From Rhizobium sp. NXC14 (lineage in GTDB: Bacteria > Pseudomonadota > Alphaproteobacteria > Rhizobiales > Rhizobiaceae), in NCBI RefSeq assembly GCF_002117485.1, contig NZ_CP021032.1:372001-436000 (forward strand): DNA of 64,000 nucleotides, read 5' to 3'. The position numbers and the translations under genes are program-made. The notes under the pieces were generated by a model. The model did not search any database and was not told the DNA's origin. It saw only the letters and a program-made list of their open reading frames with translations. Shown here in pieces: positions 28,281 to 37,855 of the stretch; the stretch's first letter is position 1, and each line of letters starts with the position of its first letter.

Positions 28281-29417
28281 ATGCTTGCTTTCGATTCATC
28301 CGAGACCCCACCGACAACCGAACCCGCGATCAAGAAGCCCTCGCATGGCAGCGAAAGTTACCTGGCGCTCGTCTGGCGCCGGCTGCGGCGCTCCTGGACC
28401 GGCATGGCCGGGCTGGTGCTCGTCGGGCTCTTGCTCCTCATGGCAGTCTTTGCAGATTTTTTCGCGCCAATGGATCCCAAGGCAACCGATGTCGGCTTTG
28501 CGCCGCCGCAGGTGATGAGCTTTCACGATAAGGACGGAAATTTCGTCTTCCAGCCACGCGTCTATGCGCTGTCGGATTCCGAGGAGCTCGACCCGGTCAC
28601 CTTCCAGCCGATCGTGGGCGTCGACTACGACAATCCGCGGCTGCTCGGTTTCTTCGTCAAGGGCGCGGAGTATAAGCTTTTCGGCCTCATTCCGGCCGAC
28701 CGCCACTTCTTCGGCTCGACCGATGGCCAGCCGGTGCATTTCCTCGGCACCGACAAGTTCGGCCGGGATGTGCTGTCGCGTGCCATCATCGGCTCGCGGA
28801 TCTCGCTGATGATCGCGCTGACCGTCGTCTTCATCGTCACGCTCATCGGCACGACTGTCGGCATGGTGTCGGGCTATTTCGGCGGCACCTTCGATGTCTG
28901 GCTGCAGCGCTTCGTCGAACTGGTCCTTGCCTTCCCGCAACTGCCGCTCTATCTGGCGCTGACTTCGCTGATCCCGGTGACCGCGCCGACCAATGTATTC
29001 CTCGCCTTCGTTATCGTCGTGATGTCGGCGCTCGGCTGGGCGCAGATGTCGCGCGAGGTGCGCGGCAAGACCCTGGCGCTTGCCCGGATCGACTATGTCC
29101 GGGCGGCAATGGCGGTCGGCGCCACCGACCGGCGCATCATCATCCAGCATATTCTGCCCAACGTATTGAGCCACGTCATCGTCGCGGTGACGCTCGCCAT
29201 ACCGAGCGTCGTACTGTTGGAATCCTTCCTCGGTTTCCTCGGGTTCGCCGTTAAGCCCCCGCTGATTTCCTGGGGGCTGATGCTGCAGGACACGGCGACC
29301 TACTCGGTCATCGGTTCCTATCCCTGGATTCTCTCCCCCGTCGGCTTCGTGCTCGTCACCGTCTTCGCCTTCAATGCGCTCGGTGACGGACTGCGCGACG
29401 CGGTCGATCCCTATTGA
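28281..29417 (+). CDS. agpC: Alpha-galactoside ABC transporter permease
   Basis: A 378-residue DppC-type permease. A ~35-residue cytoplasmic tail precedes the first span (GLVLVGLLLLMAVFADFFAP). A large periplasmic insert of about 100 residues follows, then HFLGTDKFGRDVLSRAIIGSRISL and the EAA loop YVRAAMAVGATDRRIIIQHILPNVLSHVIV. Start at ATG 28281, just after the agpB stop. The periplasmic insert is longer than in ordinary DppC proteins and matches the sugar-transporting subset of this family. Confidence 0.92.
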   Translation: MLAFDSSETPPTTEPAIKKPSHGSESYLALVWRRLRRSWTGMAGLVLVGLLLLMAVFADFFAPMDPKATDVGFAPPQVMSFHDKDGNFVFQPRVYALSDSEELDPVTFQPIVGVDYDNPRLLGFFVKGAEYKLFGLIPADRHFFGSTDGQPVHFLGTDKFGRDVLSRAIIGSRISLMIALTVVFIVTLIGTTVGMVSGYFGGTFDVWLQRFVELVLAFPQLPLYLALTSLIPVTAPTNVFLAFVIVVMSALGWAQMSREVRGKTLALARIDYVRAAMAVGATDRRIIIQHILPNVLSHVIVAVTLAIPSVVLLESFLGFLGFAVKPPLISWGLMLQDTATYSVIGSYPWILSPVGFVLVTVFAFNALGDGLRDAVDPY

Positions 29418-29427
29418 GGTGATTGAT

Positions 29428-31095
29428 ATGGCTCTTGCACTGGTCAATTCCTTCGCCCCGCCCGTCCGCCATGACCATGACGGCCGCTCGGAAACGCCGA
29501 TCATTGATGCGCGCAACGTTGCGGTGAATTTCAAGGTCGAGGGCGGCATGGTTGAAGCCGTCAAGGACGTCTCCTTCCAGCTTTATCGCGGCGAGACGAT
29601 CGCCATCGTCGGCGAATCCGGCTCCGGCAAATCGGTGACGGCGCGTACGGTGATGGGGCTCCTGTCGAAACGCGCCGTCGTCTCCGACAATTCGACGGTC
29701 TCCTATGACGGCAGCAACATCCTGAATTTTTCCGAGCGGGCGCGCCGTAAGCTGCGTGGCGACCGCATCTCGATGATCTTCCAGGAACCGATGAGCTCGC
29801 TGAACCCGATCTATACGATCGGCAGCCAGATCGTGGAGGCAATCCGCGTGCACCGCCGGGTGAGCCGGAAAGACGCAGAGAAACGCGCGCTCGAATTGCT
29901 CGAACATGTGCAGATCCCCGATCCGGCAGCGCGCCTCAAACAATATCCGCACCAGCTTTCCGGCGGCCAGCGTCAGCGTGTGATGATCGCCATGGCCCTT
30001 GCCAACGATCCCGATGTTTTGATCGCCGACGAGCCGACGACGGCGCTTGACGTCACCGTGCAGGCGCAGATCCTCAACCTGATCCGCAACCTGCAGAAAG
30101 AGCTGGGGATGGCGGTCATCCTCATCACCCACGATCTGACGGTGGTCCGGCAGTTCTCCGATTACGTCTACGTCATGCAGCATGGCGAGGTGCGCGAGCA
30201 CAATGTCACCGAGGCGCTGTTTGCCAATCCTCAGCACCCCTATACAAGACATCTGCTCGCCTCCGAGCCGCGTGGGCAGGCCAATCCGCTGCCGGAGGGC
30301 TCCGACATCATCCTCGATGCCAAGGGCGTGCGGGTCGGCTTCATGCTGCGCCACGGCACCTTCCTGAAACCGGAGATGCGTGAGCTCGTCGCCGTCGACA
30401 GCCTGAGCCTGACGCTGCGCCGCCACGAAACCCTCGGTCTCGTCGGCGAATCCGGCTCCGGCAAGACAACCTTTGGCCAGGCGATCTTGCGGCTGAACAC
30501 GCCGCAGGCCGGCGAGATCCATTTCGATCGCCAGCCGATCCACGGGCTTTCCAGGGCCGAGATGCGGCCCTTCCGCGCCCGCATGCAGGTGGTGTTCCAG
30601 GACCCGTTCTCCTCGCTCAACCCACGCATGACGATCGGCCAGATCATCGAGGAAGGCCTTGTCGTCAACCGGCTCGGCGCCACGAGGGCCGAACGGCAGG
30701 ACCGGGTGCGCGAGGCACTTGTTGCCGCCGGCATGCCCGGCAATATCCTGTCGCGTTTTCCGCATGAATTTTCCGGCGGTCAGCGCCAGCGCATCGCGAT
30801 TGCCCGCGCCATCGCGCTGGAGCCGGAATTCATCCTGCTCGACGAGCCGACTTCCGCACTCGACCTGTCCGTCCAGGCGCAGATCATCGAACTCTTACGC
30901 AAGCTGCAGGACGAGCGCGGCCTGAGCTATCTCTTCATCTCCCACGACCTCAAGGTCGTCCGGGCCCTCTGCCACCGCGTCATCGTCATGCAGCACGGCA
31001 AGATCATGGAAGAGGGGCCCGTCAACGAAGTTCTCACCAATCCCAAGACCGCCTACACCGAACGGCTCGTCAAGGCCGCTTTCGAGGTAGCATGA
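29428..31095 (+). CDS. agpD: Alpha-galactoside ABC transporter ATPase, two nucleotide-binding domains
   Basis: A 555-residue fusion of two complete ABC ATPase domains. The first has [24 protein letters not shown] and [12 protein letters not shown]. The second has [24 protein letters not shown] and [12 protein letters not shown]. Each ends with the oligopeptide-transporter type tail ([17 protein letters not shown]). Dipeptide systems often split this into two genes; here it is a single fused DppD-DppF-like protein. The ATG at 29428 is used because it follows the agpC stop directly. Confidence 0.93.
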   Translation: MALALVNSFAPPVRHDHDGRSETPIIDARNVAVNFKVEGGMVEAVKDVSFQLYRGETIAIVGESGSGKSVTARTVMGLLSKRAVVSDNSTVSYDGSNILNFSERARRKLRGDRISMIFQEPMSSLNPIYTIGSQIVEAIRVHRRVSRKDAEKRALELLEHVQIPDPAARLKQYPHQLSGGQRQRVMIAMALANDPDVLIADEPTTALDVTVQAQILNLIRNLQKELGMAVILITHDLTVVRQFSDYVYVMQHGEVREHNVTEALFANPQHPYTRHLLASEPRGQANPLPEGSDIILDAKGVRVGFMLRHGTFLKPEMRELVAVDSLSLTLRRHETLGLVGESGSGKTTFGQAILRLNTPQAGEIHFDRQPIHGLSRAEMRPFRARMQVVFQDPFSSLNPRMTIGQIIEEGLVVNRLGATRAERQDRVREALVAAGMPGNILSRFPHEFSGGQRQRIAIARAIALEPEFILLDEPTSALDLSVQAQIIELLRKLQDERGLSYLFISHDLKVVRALCHRVIVMQHGKIMEEGPVNEVLTNPKTAYTERLVKAAFEVA

Positions 31096-31117
31096 TTATC
31101 GAATGCCGGAGGCTATA

Positions 31118-32488
31118 ATGGCAGGAAATCCCAAAATCACCTTCATCGGAGCAGGCTCCACCGTCTTCATGAAGAACATCATCGGCGACGTGCTTCAGCG
31201 TCCGGCGCTCTCGGGCGCGACAATTGCGCTGATGGATCTCAATCCGCAGCGGCTGGAAGAAAGCTCGATCGTCGTCAACAAGCTGATCTCGACGCTCGGG
31301 GTCAAGGCCAAGGCCGAGACCTATTCCGATCAGCGAAAGGCGCTTTCAGGCGCCGATTTCGTCGTCGTCGCCTTCCAGATCGGCGGCTACGAGCCCTGCA
31401 CCGTTACCGATTTCGAAGTGCCGAAGAAATACGGGCTGCGCCAGACGATTGCCGACACGCTCGGCGTCGGCGGCATCATGCGGGGCTTGCGCACCGTGCC
31501 GCATCTCTGGAAGGTCTGCGAGGACATGCTCGCCGTCTGCCCCGAGGCGATCATGCTGCAATATGTCAACCCGATGGCGATCAACACCTGGGCGATATCG
31601 GAGAAATACCCGACGATCCGTCAGGTCGGCCTCTGCCATTCGGTGCAGGGCACGGCGATGGAGCTGGCGCACGACCTCGACATTCCCTACGAGGAAATCC
31701 GCTATCGCGCCGCCGGCATCAACCACATGGCCTTCTATCTCAAATTCGAGCATCGCCAGGCCGACGGCTCTTACCGCAACCTCTATCCCGATCTCCTGCG
31801 CGCCTATCGCGAGGGCAGGGCGCCGAAGCCCGGCTGGAATCCGCGCTGCCCGAACAAGGTGCGCTACGAGATGCTGACGCGGCTCGGCTATTTCGTCACG
31901 GAAAGCTCGGAGCACTTCGCCGAATACACGCCTTATTTCATCAAGGAAGGCCGCGAGGACCTGATCGAGAAATTCGGCATTCCGCTAGATGAATATCCGA
32001 AGCGCTGCATCGAGCAGATCGAGCGCTGGAAGGGCCAGGCGGAAGCCTATCGCACGGCCGACAAGATCGAGGTCAAGCCATCGAAGGAATATGCCTCCTC
32101 GATCATCAACTCGGTCTGGACCGGCGAACCCTCGGTGATCTACGGCAATGTCCGCAACAATGGCTGCATCACCTCGCTGCCGGAAAATTGCGCCGCTGAA
32201 GTGCCCTGCCTCGTCGACGCCTCCGGCATCCAGCCGACCTTCATCGGCGACCTGCCGCCGCAGCTGACAGCGCTGATGCGCACCAACATCAACGTCCAGG
32301 AACTGACGGTGCAGGCGCTGATGACGGAAAATCGCGAGCATATCTACCACGCCGCAATGATGGACCCGCACACTGCGGCCGAACTCGACCTCGACCAGAT
32401 CTGGTCGCTGGTCGACGACCTGCTCGCCGCCCACGGCGACTGGCTGCCCGAATGGGCACGCGGCAACCGAAAAGTCCAGGCCGCCTGA
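31118..32488 (+). CDS. agaL2: Second alpha-galactosidase, glycoside hydrolase family 4
   Basis: A 456-residue GH4 enzyme with KITFIGAGSTVFMKNI at the NAD site, MLQYVNPMAINTWA, VGLCHSVQGTAMEL and AGINHMAFYL. It is closer to the AglA/MelA alpha-galactosidase subgroup than AgaL1 (Ser rather than Gly after the metal-ligand CH). The ATG at 31118 has a GGAGG site 5 bp upstream, so the in-frame ATG at 31103 is not used. Last gene of the operon, followed by a strong terminator. A ~90-bp fragment resembling its codons for QIERWKGQAEAYR is found again at 39177-39266. Confidence 0.94.
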   Translation: MAGNPKITFIGAGSTVFMKNIIGDVLQRPALSGATIALMDLNPQRLEESSIVVNKLISTLGVKAKAETYSDQRKALSGADFVVVAFQIGGYEPCTVTDFEVPKKYGLRQTIADTLGVGGIMRGLRTVPHLWKVCEDMLAVCPEAIMLQYVNPMAINTWAISEKYPTIRQVGLCHSVQGTAMELAHDLDIPYEEIRYRAAGINHMAFYLKFEHRQADGSYRNLYPDLLRAYREGRAPKPGWNPRCPNKVRYEMLTRLGYFVTESSEHFAEYTPYFIKEGREDLIEKFGIPLDEYPKRCIEQIERWKGQAEAYRTADKIEVKPSKEYASSIINSVWTGEPSVIYGNVRNNGCITSLPENCAAEVPCLVDASGIQPTFIGDLPPQLTALMRTNINVQELTVQALMTENREHIYHAAMMDPHTAAELDLDQIWSLVDDLLAAHGDWLPEWARGNRKVQAA

Positions 32489-32514
32489 TCCCCTCTCCCG
32501 GGTGAGGCGTCGAG

Positions 32515-32548
32515 AAGCCCCGCGGTCGCAACAACCGCGGGGCTTTTA
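32515..32548 (+). terminator. Rho-independent terminator of the agp operon
   Basis: AAGCCCCGCGGT (32515-32526) pairs perfectly with ACCGCGGGGCTT (32534-32545), followed by TTTT. It lies 26 bp after the agaL2 stop. Confidence 0.92.
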
Positions 32549-32659
32549 CGTAAAAATCCTGTAATGGACGCGAGCGGCCTCCTATGAGTAAGTATTGATC
32601 TCGATCGGCAGCTGATTTTTCAAGATTAAGCGTAAAAATTAAGGTCATGATATCGGGAC

Positions 32660-32691
32660 GGCGGTGGGTTCGAATCCGTTCAACTGCCCCA
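32660..32691 (+). other. tRNA-3'-end-like relic, possible integration scar
   Basis: The string GGTTCGAATCC at 32667-32677 is the universal T-loop of a tRNA. It is followed by an acceptor-like stretch ending CTGCCCCA, but the T-stem does not pair properly and no tRNA body lies upstream. It sits at the point where the agp operon ends and a lower-GC accessory segment begins, as expected for an attachment-site remnant of an integrated element. Chance resemblance is possible. Confidence 0.35.
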
Positions 32692-32727
32692 GACGTAAAA
32701 TGACCAGAGTTTAAGGTTATGCTCCCC

Positions 32728-33663
32728 TCAAGAACACTCAGCCGTCTTCCCATCAATACCACCATTTCGCCCCAGCACCTCCAGATGCTCGGAGCATACT
32801 GTGTTGACCAGCTCAAGCAACAAAGCCGTTTGCTCCGAAAGCCAGTCGAGAGCCTCCGCGCTGATCTCAAAGTACTTTGAATACCGCGCTTTTACATACG
32901 CTTCGTTCAGCGTGTTGAACCAAGCACGCTCGCGGTGCTGATCGCGAGGGAAAGCCTCGGCTAAGCGCCGGTCCTGTTCCTCGGCGAGCGAGCGGAGGAA
33001 TTTGATATTGTGAGAAGGCGGACCGTAATTGGTTAGCGTCAGCAAGACACAAGAATAGGCCTGTTCAATCGTCTGATGCAGCTCGAAGGCTGCGTTCTCT
33101 ATATAACGGCGCTCAATCGCTAACATTGCCATCTGAAGAAAGCGCGTGGCTGCCCGAAACCTCTGATCAAAATGGCCGCTCGCGACTTTCCAAAGCTCTG
33201 CCGAAGAGAGGGCCTTGGGCTCCGAAAGGGGTTCATCATCCAGTTCGTACAGAACGATGCCTTCCTTGCGGATATCGGAAAAGAAGTACTGCCCCTCTTT
33301 GAGATAGGTGTTCACCTCGCGCCTGGAATGGACAATGAAGCTCACTGGCGTTTCTATCGATTTGTCGTGGATCAGCCGGTCGGCTGCCTTGTGCCAGTAC
33401 TCTGCGAATTCACAAAGCTTGCGGTTGTTGACGACGATGAGCAGATCGAAATCCGAGCGATAACCCTTCATCGTGCAGGGCTCATCCACCCAGCCGCCCT
33501 TGGCGTAGGAGCCGAACAGGATGATCTTCAGGATCCGGCCGCGCTTCTTGAATTCCGCCGTGCCGTCTTTCAGCGCATCCTCGAATTCCTCATGGAGAAT
33601 TTCCAGAACGCGGCCAAGCTCGCGTTGCTTGCGGAGCGGCATATGGTTGAGGGACGTTTTCAT
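32728..33663 (-). CDS. Nucleotidyltransferase-HEPN fusion protein
   Basis: A 311-residue protein. Residues about 35-125 form a minimal nucleotidyltransferase with the Gly51-Ser52 motif (LFGSYAKGGWVDE) and the metal pair Asp71/Asp73 in RSDFDLLIVV. The C-terminal half (about 175-300) is a HEPN-type helical domain containing AAFELHQTIEQAYSCVLLTLTNYGPPSHNIKFL. Separate MNT and HEPN proteins form common toxin-antitoxin pairs; here they are fused, as in some antibiotic-nucleotidyltransferase-like proteins. The catalytic HEPN RxxxxH motif is not obvious. The codon use is less GC-rich than its neighbours, which suggests acquisition. Start at ATG 33663; ATG 33642 is possible. Confidence 0.85.
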   Translation of the reverse strand: MKTSLNHMPLRKQRELGRVLEILHEEFEDALKDGTAEFKKRGRILKIILFGSYAKGGWVDEPCTMKGYRSDFDLLIVVNNRKLCEFAEYWHKAADRLIHDKSIETPVSFIVHSRREVNTYLKEGQYFFSDIRKEGIVLYELDDEPLSEPKALSSAELWKVASGHFDQRFRAATRFLQMAMLAIERRYIENAAFELHQTIEQAYSCVLLTLTNYGPPSHNIKFLRSLAEEQDRRLAEAFPRDQHRERAWFNTLNEAYVKARYSKYFEISAEALDWLSEQTALLLELVNTVCSEHLEVLGRNGGIDGKTAECS

Positions 33664-34321
33664 GATGAAGAAAATGGCCGCGGCAGCTGACAAATGATTT
33701 GAAGAACTCAGATCAGGCGATTCTACACGGGTCGTCTCAAACCACAACCGTAAATGGACTGATGATCCGCCTTGCATAGCGGCGGCCGACGGTGCCGATC
33801 TCGCGTATCGATGGCCGTCAACATTCGGACGACATGCCCCGATGACCGGCCGCGAAATCTTGGTGATAGTGGGCTTCCTTTAGCGGCGGCCGGTGGCGCG
33901 TGCGGGCTCGTGTCGAGGCAAAGGTGAAGGTCGCCGAGGCCAAGACCAATAAGGTCGGCGCGCCCTTGTACCGCCCCCACACCGGCGAATTCCTGTCAGG
34001 TGAACGGCATTGAAGATCGGCTGCATGCTCGCCCTCACGATGGTCAGGCGCGGCGGTTCAGCCAGTGCTCCGGCGATGTGCGATGCGAGCGACGTATCAG
34101 CCTTGGATTTGCCGCTCTGTGCCTCCTTCACGACCTCACGATAATGGTGCTGCCATCGCGTCCTGCCCGGCTCTTGGTCCTGCCAGGCTCGCGCCACCGG
34201 CAACGGCTTTGCCGTCCTTCACTTCGTTGCGGCCCTGCGGGTGCAGGCGGCGCTTGTTGCCTGGCTTTCGACCCGCCGTAGCAGGTCGCGATGGCCGCGA
34301 CCTCCAAACGGAGGTTCAGAT
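33664..34321. other. 658-bp stretch without a convincing gene
   Basis: No gene is supported between the MNT-HEPN gene and the ArdC-like gene. A short frame on the + strand at 33900-34013 encodes a plausible C-terminal-looking peptide (VEAKVKVAEAKTNKVGAPLY) and may be the degraded end of a lost gene. A 324-bp frame on the - strand (33880-34203) has little composition support. The stretch looks like decayed plasmid or island DNA. Confidence 0.4.
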
Positions 34322-35242
34322 ATGAGCACGCAGCAATCCAATCAACGATCCGATATCTACAGCCGCATCACCGCCAAGATCATTGCCGATCTCGAACAGG
34401 GCGTACGGCCATGGACCAGACCCTGGACGACGAAAGATGCGACAGCCGAGGTCAGCCGGCCACTGCGCCATAACGGCCAACCATACACCGGCATCAACGT
34501 TCTGCTCCTCTGGTCGGAAGCCATCGCCCGCGGCTTTGCGTCATCAACGTGGATGACCTTTCGCCAGGCAAAGGAGCTCGGCGCCGCCGTCCGCAAGGGC
34601 GAAACCGGCACAACCGTCGTCTTCGCCAGCTCATTTATTCGCGCCGAGACGACGGAGACAGGCGCGGAGATCGAACGGGATATTCCATTCCTCAAAACCT
34701 ACACGGTATTCAATACCGATCAGATCACCGGTCTCGATGGGCGGGCCGAGTGCATTGAGCCCGTCCAGGATCCGATGAGCCGCATCGGCAATGCCGGCCG
34801 CTTCTTTGCCAACACGGGCGCACTGATACGGCACGGAGGATCGGCCGCCTATTATGCTGCTGCCCGGGACTACATCCAGATGCCACACCTGGATGCCTTC
34901 CGCGACGATGCCTCCTATGTCGCCATCTTGAGCCACGAGATGACGCACTGGACCGCGGCACCCCGAAGGCTTGACCGTGATCTCAGCCGGTACGCCAAGG
35001 ACCGGAGCGAACGAGCCCGCGAAGAACTCATTGCCGAACTCGGCAGCTGCTTTCTTTGCGCCGATCTCGGCATCGTTCCGGAGCTCGAACCACGCCCCGA
35101 CCACGCAAGCTATCTCGATGGCTGGCTCAAAGTTCTGGGCAACGAAAAGCGGGCTATCTTTTCAGCGGCAGCGCATGCGCAGCGGGCCGTCGATTACCTG
35201 CATGACCTGCAGCCGGACCTCAACGAGGAGGAGGCGGCGTAA
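34322..35242 (+). CDS. ArdC-like antirestriction protein with zincin domain
   Basis: A 306-residue protein. The N-terminal ~130 residues match the ssDNA-binding ArdC domain (IYSRITAKIIADLEQGVRPW, PYTGINVLLLW, WMTFRQAKELGA, VRKGETGTTVVF). The C-terminal part is a zinc metallopeptidase-like domain with His205-Glu206-x-x-His209 in LSHEMTHWT, followed by EELIAELGSCFL. Proteins of this type are carried by conjugative plasmids and protect incoming DNA from restriction. ATG 34322 has a GGAGG site. No conjugation genes are seen nearby, so it is an isolated remnant of a mobile element. Confidence 0.9.
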   Translation: MSTQQSNQRSDIYSRITAKIIADLEQGVRPWTRPWTTKDATAEVSRPLRHNGQPYTGINVLLLWSEAIARGFASSTWMTFRQAKELGAAVRKGETGTTVVFASSFIRAETTETGAEIERDIPFLKTYTVFNTDQITGLDGRAECIEPVQDPMSRIGNAGRFFANTGALIRHGGSAAYYAAARDYIQMPHLDAFRDDASYVAILSHEMTHWTAAPRRLDRDLSRYAKDRSERAREELIAELGSCFLCADLGIVPELEPRPDHASYLDGWLKVLGNEKRAIFSAAAHAQRAVDYLHDLQPDLNEEEAA

Positions 35243-35720
35243 GCCGTCTTTTCTCAGCCATTCATGTCGGATAACTGCGGCACTCACATCTTGCGCGCTC
35301 TTATCCCGCAAAAAGCATCGTACGGCGCATCTGCCCCGCATGATCTAATCGTCGGGCTGAAATCGGCAGCAAGCACTGCGTCCTCGAGCGCCCGTGAATA
35401 CGGACGCCGTGGGTTGTCCAGAACTAGGCGCTCGGCCGTCTTTCAGCTACCGCAGATATCTCACAATCCTAAGCCAGGGTACTCTTCCGCTGCCCGCTAC
35501 CTGAGGAAGGATCAGCAGGTCGCAGGATTTCTATCCGGGGGTCGTTTCGCAATGCAACTTGTCGGGGTGGCGTGACGCCGCCCCGTGGATAAAGGACCGT
35601 CTTTGGCAAAACCTCGCCGGTTGTTACAGTGGTGGGTCGTTGCTGCTAACTTCCAAGAATTCCCAGAAGGACAAACTACGCCATCCAAGGCGCGACACCC
35701 GCCGGGGTCGCCGTTCCCGC
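35243..35720. other. 478-bp stretch without a convincing gene
   Basis: Between the ArdC-like gene and the O-methyltransferase no frame has family features or a good ribosome site. A 103-codon open frame at 35264-35575 is not convincing. Nothing structural was noticed. Confidence 0.4.
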
Positions 35721-36734
35721 TCAGTGGGGCTTGAATCCGATCACCATCGAGTCCGGCCCCACCAACGGCTCGACGCGCGTGGAAACGAATCCGGCGTCGC
35801 GCATCCAGGCCTGGCAGTCGGCGCCGGTGTAGTCGAACCCTCCGCGGGTCTCGATCAGCATGTTCAAGCTCATCAGCAGGCCGAAGGCGTTGCTGCGGCG
35901 TTCATCGTCGATGACGGCGTCGTAGACGATCAGGGCCCCGCCGTTCGGCAGCGCGGCGAAGGCTTTTTCCAGCAGCATCCTCTTCTCGGCAAGATCCCAG
36001 TCGTGGAGGATATGCCCCATCACGATCACATCCGCATTCGGCATCGGACTGTCGAAGAAATTGCCCTGTTGGAAGCCGATGCGGTCGCTAAGGCCTTGCC
36101 GGGCGACGAACTCGTCAAATATCGGCTGCACGGCGGGGAGGTCGAAGCCGAGTCCCCGGAGATGCGGATGGGCTCGGGCGATCACCACCGGCACCATTCC
36201 TTGCGCCGCGCCCACATCGGCGAAGGTCGTGTATTTCGACCAGTCGAACTTGGCGGCGATCGCCTGCGCCGGACCGGCGCTGATCCCGCTCATCGCCTCG
36301 AGGAACCCGCGCAGCCGTGCCGGTTCCGCGTATATCGCAGCAAAGAGGTCCTCGCTGTACTTGGCTTCGTTCTGCGGCTCTCCGGTCTGCAGGGCTTCGG
36401 TAAGCGAGCCCCAGAAACCGTATAGCCGGGCATTGGCCATTTCGAGGATGCCGCCGATATAGGATGGCTTCGCCTTGTCGAGGAAGAGTTCCGCATCGAT
36501 GGCATTGCGATAGCGGCCGTCCTCGCGTTCGAGCAGCTTCAGGGCCACCAGGGCATCGAGGAAGTCGCGGGCCGAACGGGGATGCAGTTTCAGCCTGGCC
36601 TGCAGGTCGCTCAGGTCGGCCGGGCCGGCTGCGAGCTCGGTGAAGACGCCGAGCTCGACGGCGCTGAGCATGGCTTTGGAGGCCCAGAACCCCATGCCAA
36701 GCTGCATGATGTTGTCCGGCGTCGTCGCGCCCAT
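35721..36734 (-). CDS. O-methyltransferase, plant caffeate-OMT-like family
   Basis: A 337-residue protein of the Methyltransf_2 family. The N-terminal winged-helix dimerisation domain ([19 protein letters not shown], then [22 protein letters not shown]) is followed by the SAM-binding fold ([20 protein letters not shown]) and the [19 protein letters not shown] catalytic region. The conserved catalytic His of the family would be in HDW. Bacterial relatives act on hydroxylated aromatics or polyketides. No biosynthetic partner is adjacent, so the substrate is unknown. Confidence 0.87.
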   Translation of the reverse strand: MGATTPDNIMQLGMGFWASKAMLSAVELGVFTELAAGPADLSDLQARLKLHPRSARDFLDALVALKLLEREDGRYRNAIDAELFLDKAKPSYIGGILEMANARLYGFWGSLTEALQTGEPQNEAKYSEDLFAAIYAEPARLRGFLEAMSGISAGPAQAIAAKFDWSKYTTFADVGAAQGMVPVVIARAHPHLRGLGFDLPAVQPIFDEFVARQGLSDRIGFQQGNFFDSPMPNADVIVMGHILHDWDLAEKRMLLEKAFAALPNGGALIVYDAVIDDERRSNAFGLLMSLNMLIETRGGFDYTGADCQAWMRDAGFVSTRVEPLVGPDSMVIGFKPH

Positions 36735-37087
36735 CGCTCGTCTCCTCGTAGATTGTGTCGTCGAACGGCACCTGGAATTGGTGCGGTAACCGCCGACGGC
36801 GCTGCGAAGCCGAGGACGTTCCGTCTCGTCGAGGCACCCTCCGAGTAAAACTAAAGCGTTTTATGATGGGGGGCAATTAATCAAGATTCACTAGCCAAGA
36901 GCCCAACGGCTGAGCGGCGATACCGACAGCTGACTTTCACAGCGAAGTCGGATCGCAATGTACGCATTTGGTGCGGTTGCGAACACCTAAACCGCATCAG
37001 CCCCGCGCCGAGGGCGAATGCGACGCAGTGCCTATTCCGCAGGGCGACGCCTCACAAAGTTCGTCGCCTTCTGGAGCAATCCGTTGT
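36735..37087. other. 353-bp stretch between two leftward genes
   Basis: Contains the upstream region of the O-methyltransferase gene, AT-rich around 36845-36885 and therefore a likely promoter, and the downstream side of the RraA-like gene. No gene is supported here. Confidence 0.35.
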
Positions 37088-37834
37088 CTAGATTGTTCCC
37101 GGGCGGTTTCCTTTGCGCCACTCTTCGTACTCTGTGCGGGCATCGTCATGCAGCGGATAGTAGCGCTGCAACGACCCGCCCTCCATAAGCTTGGCTCGCG
37201 AGAACTCCTCCCAATCGTGATGCTTTTGCGATTCTTCGATTACCTTCGGTGCCATTGCGACTGGAAGCATCACCACCCCATCATCGTCGGCGACGATGAT
37301 ATCTCCGGGGATCACCGTGACACCTCCGCAGGCAATCGGAACGTTGACGGCGTTCGGATAGATGCTGGTCTGCACATGGTAGTTGGGCGTCCAGCCGCGC
37401 AGCCACAAAGAGAGATCGAGCTTCTCGACATTGGGGCGATCGCGCATGCACCCATCGATCACGATGCCAGCGCCGCCTCTGCCTTTGCAATAGGTCGACA
37501 TCATATCGCCGAAGACGCCCGAGCTCATGTCGCCGCGCGCGTCGACCACGACCACATCGCCCTCCTGCACGTGATAGAGCACGTGTCGGTGCAGCTGCGT
37601 CTCCGGATCTGCATATTCTCCCTCGGTGAAAAGGTCCGGCCGCTGCGGTAGGAACTGAAGCGTCAGCGCCGGGCCGACGATCGACTTCCCGCGGCTCTGC
37701 GATACCGGGCCGACCATATGCGGATTGCGGAAGCCCATATGGCCGAGCGTACCGGCAATGGTCGCGGCGCCGATCTCCTTCAGTGCGTCGATCATGTCTC
37801 TGGGAGGTCGCGTAATATCGGGCGTATGCGTCAT
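37088..37834 (-). CDS. RraA/HMG-aldolase family protein
   Basis: A 248-residue member of the RraA-like fold, which includes 4-hydroxy-4-methyl-2-oxoglutarate aldolases and sugar-acid-associated proteins. Recognisable are GDVVVVDARGDMSSGVFGDMMS, then AGIVIDGCMRD (with the conserved Arg-Asp) and VIPGDIIVADDDGVVMLP. It is longer than E. coli RraA (161 residues), like the catabolic subset. It lies 21 bp after the enolase-superfamily gene in the same direction, suggesting a common sugar-acid breakdown route, probably now broken by the frameshift in the partner. Confidence 0.85.
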   Translation of the reverse strand: MTHTPDITRPPRDMIDALKEIGAATIAGTLGHMGFRNPHMVGPVSQSRGKSIVGPALTLQFLPQRPDLFTEGEYADPETQLHRHVLYHVQEGDVVVVDARGDMSSGVFGDMMSTYCKGRGGAGIVIDGCMRDRPNVEKLDLSLWLRGWTPNYHVQTSIYPNAVNVPIACGGVTVIPGDIIVADDDGVVMLPVAMAPKVIEESQKHHDWEEFSRAKLMEGGSLQRYYPLHDDARTEYEEWRKGNRPGTI

Positions 37835-37855
37835 TTTAGGCTCCGGTGGATGAAA

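Noticed and set aside
33880..34203. A 107-codon - frame in the gap before ArdC
   Set aside because: Only part has plausible protein composition. It may be decayed DNA and is described as a gap instead.
35264..35575. A 103-codon + frame after the ArdC gene
   Set aside because: No ribosome site, no family, and low-complexity composition.
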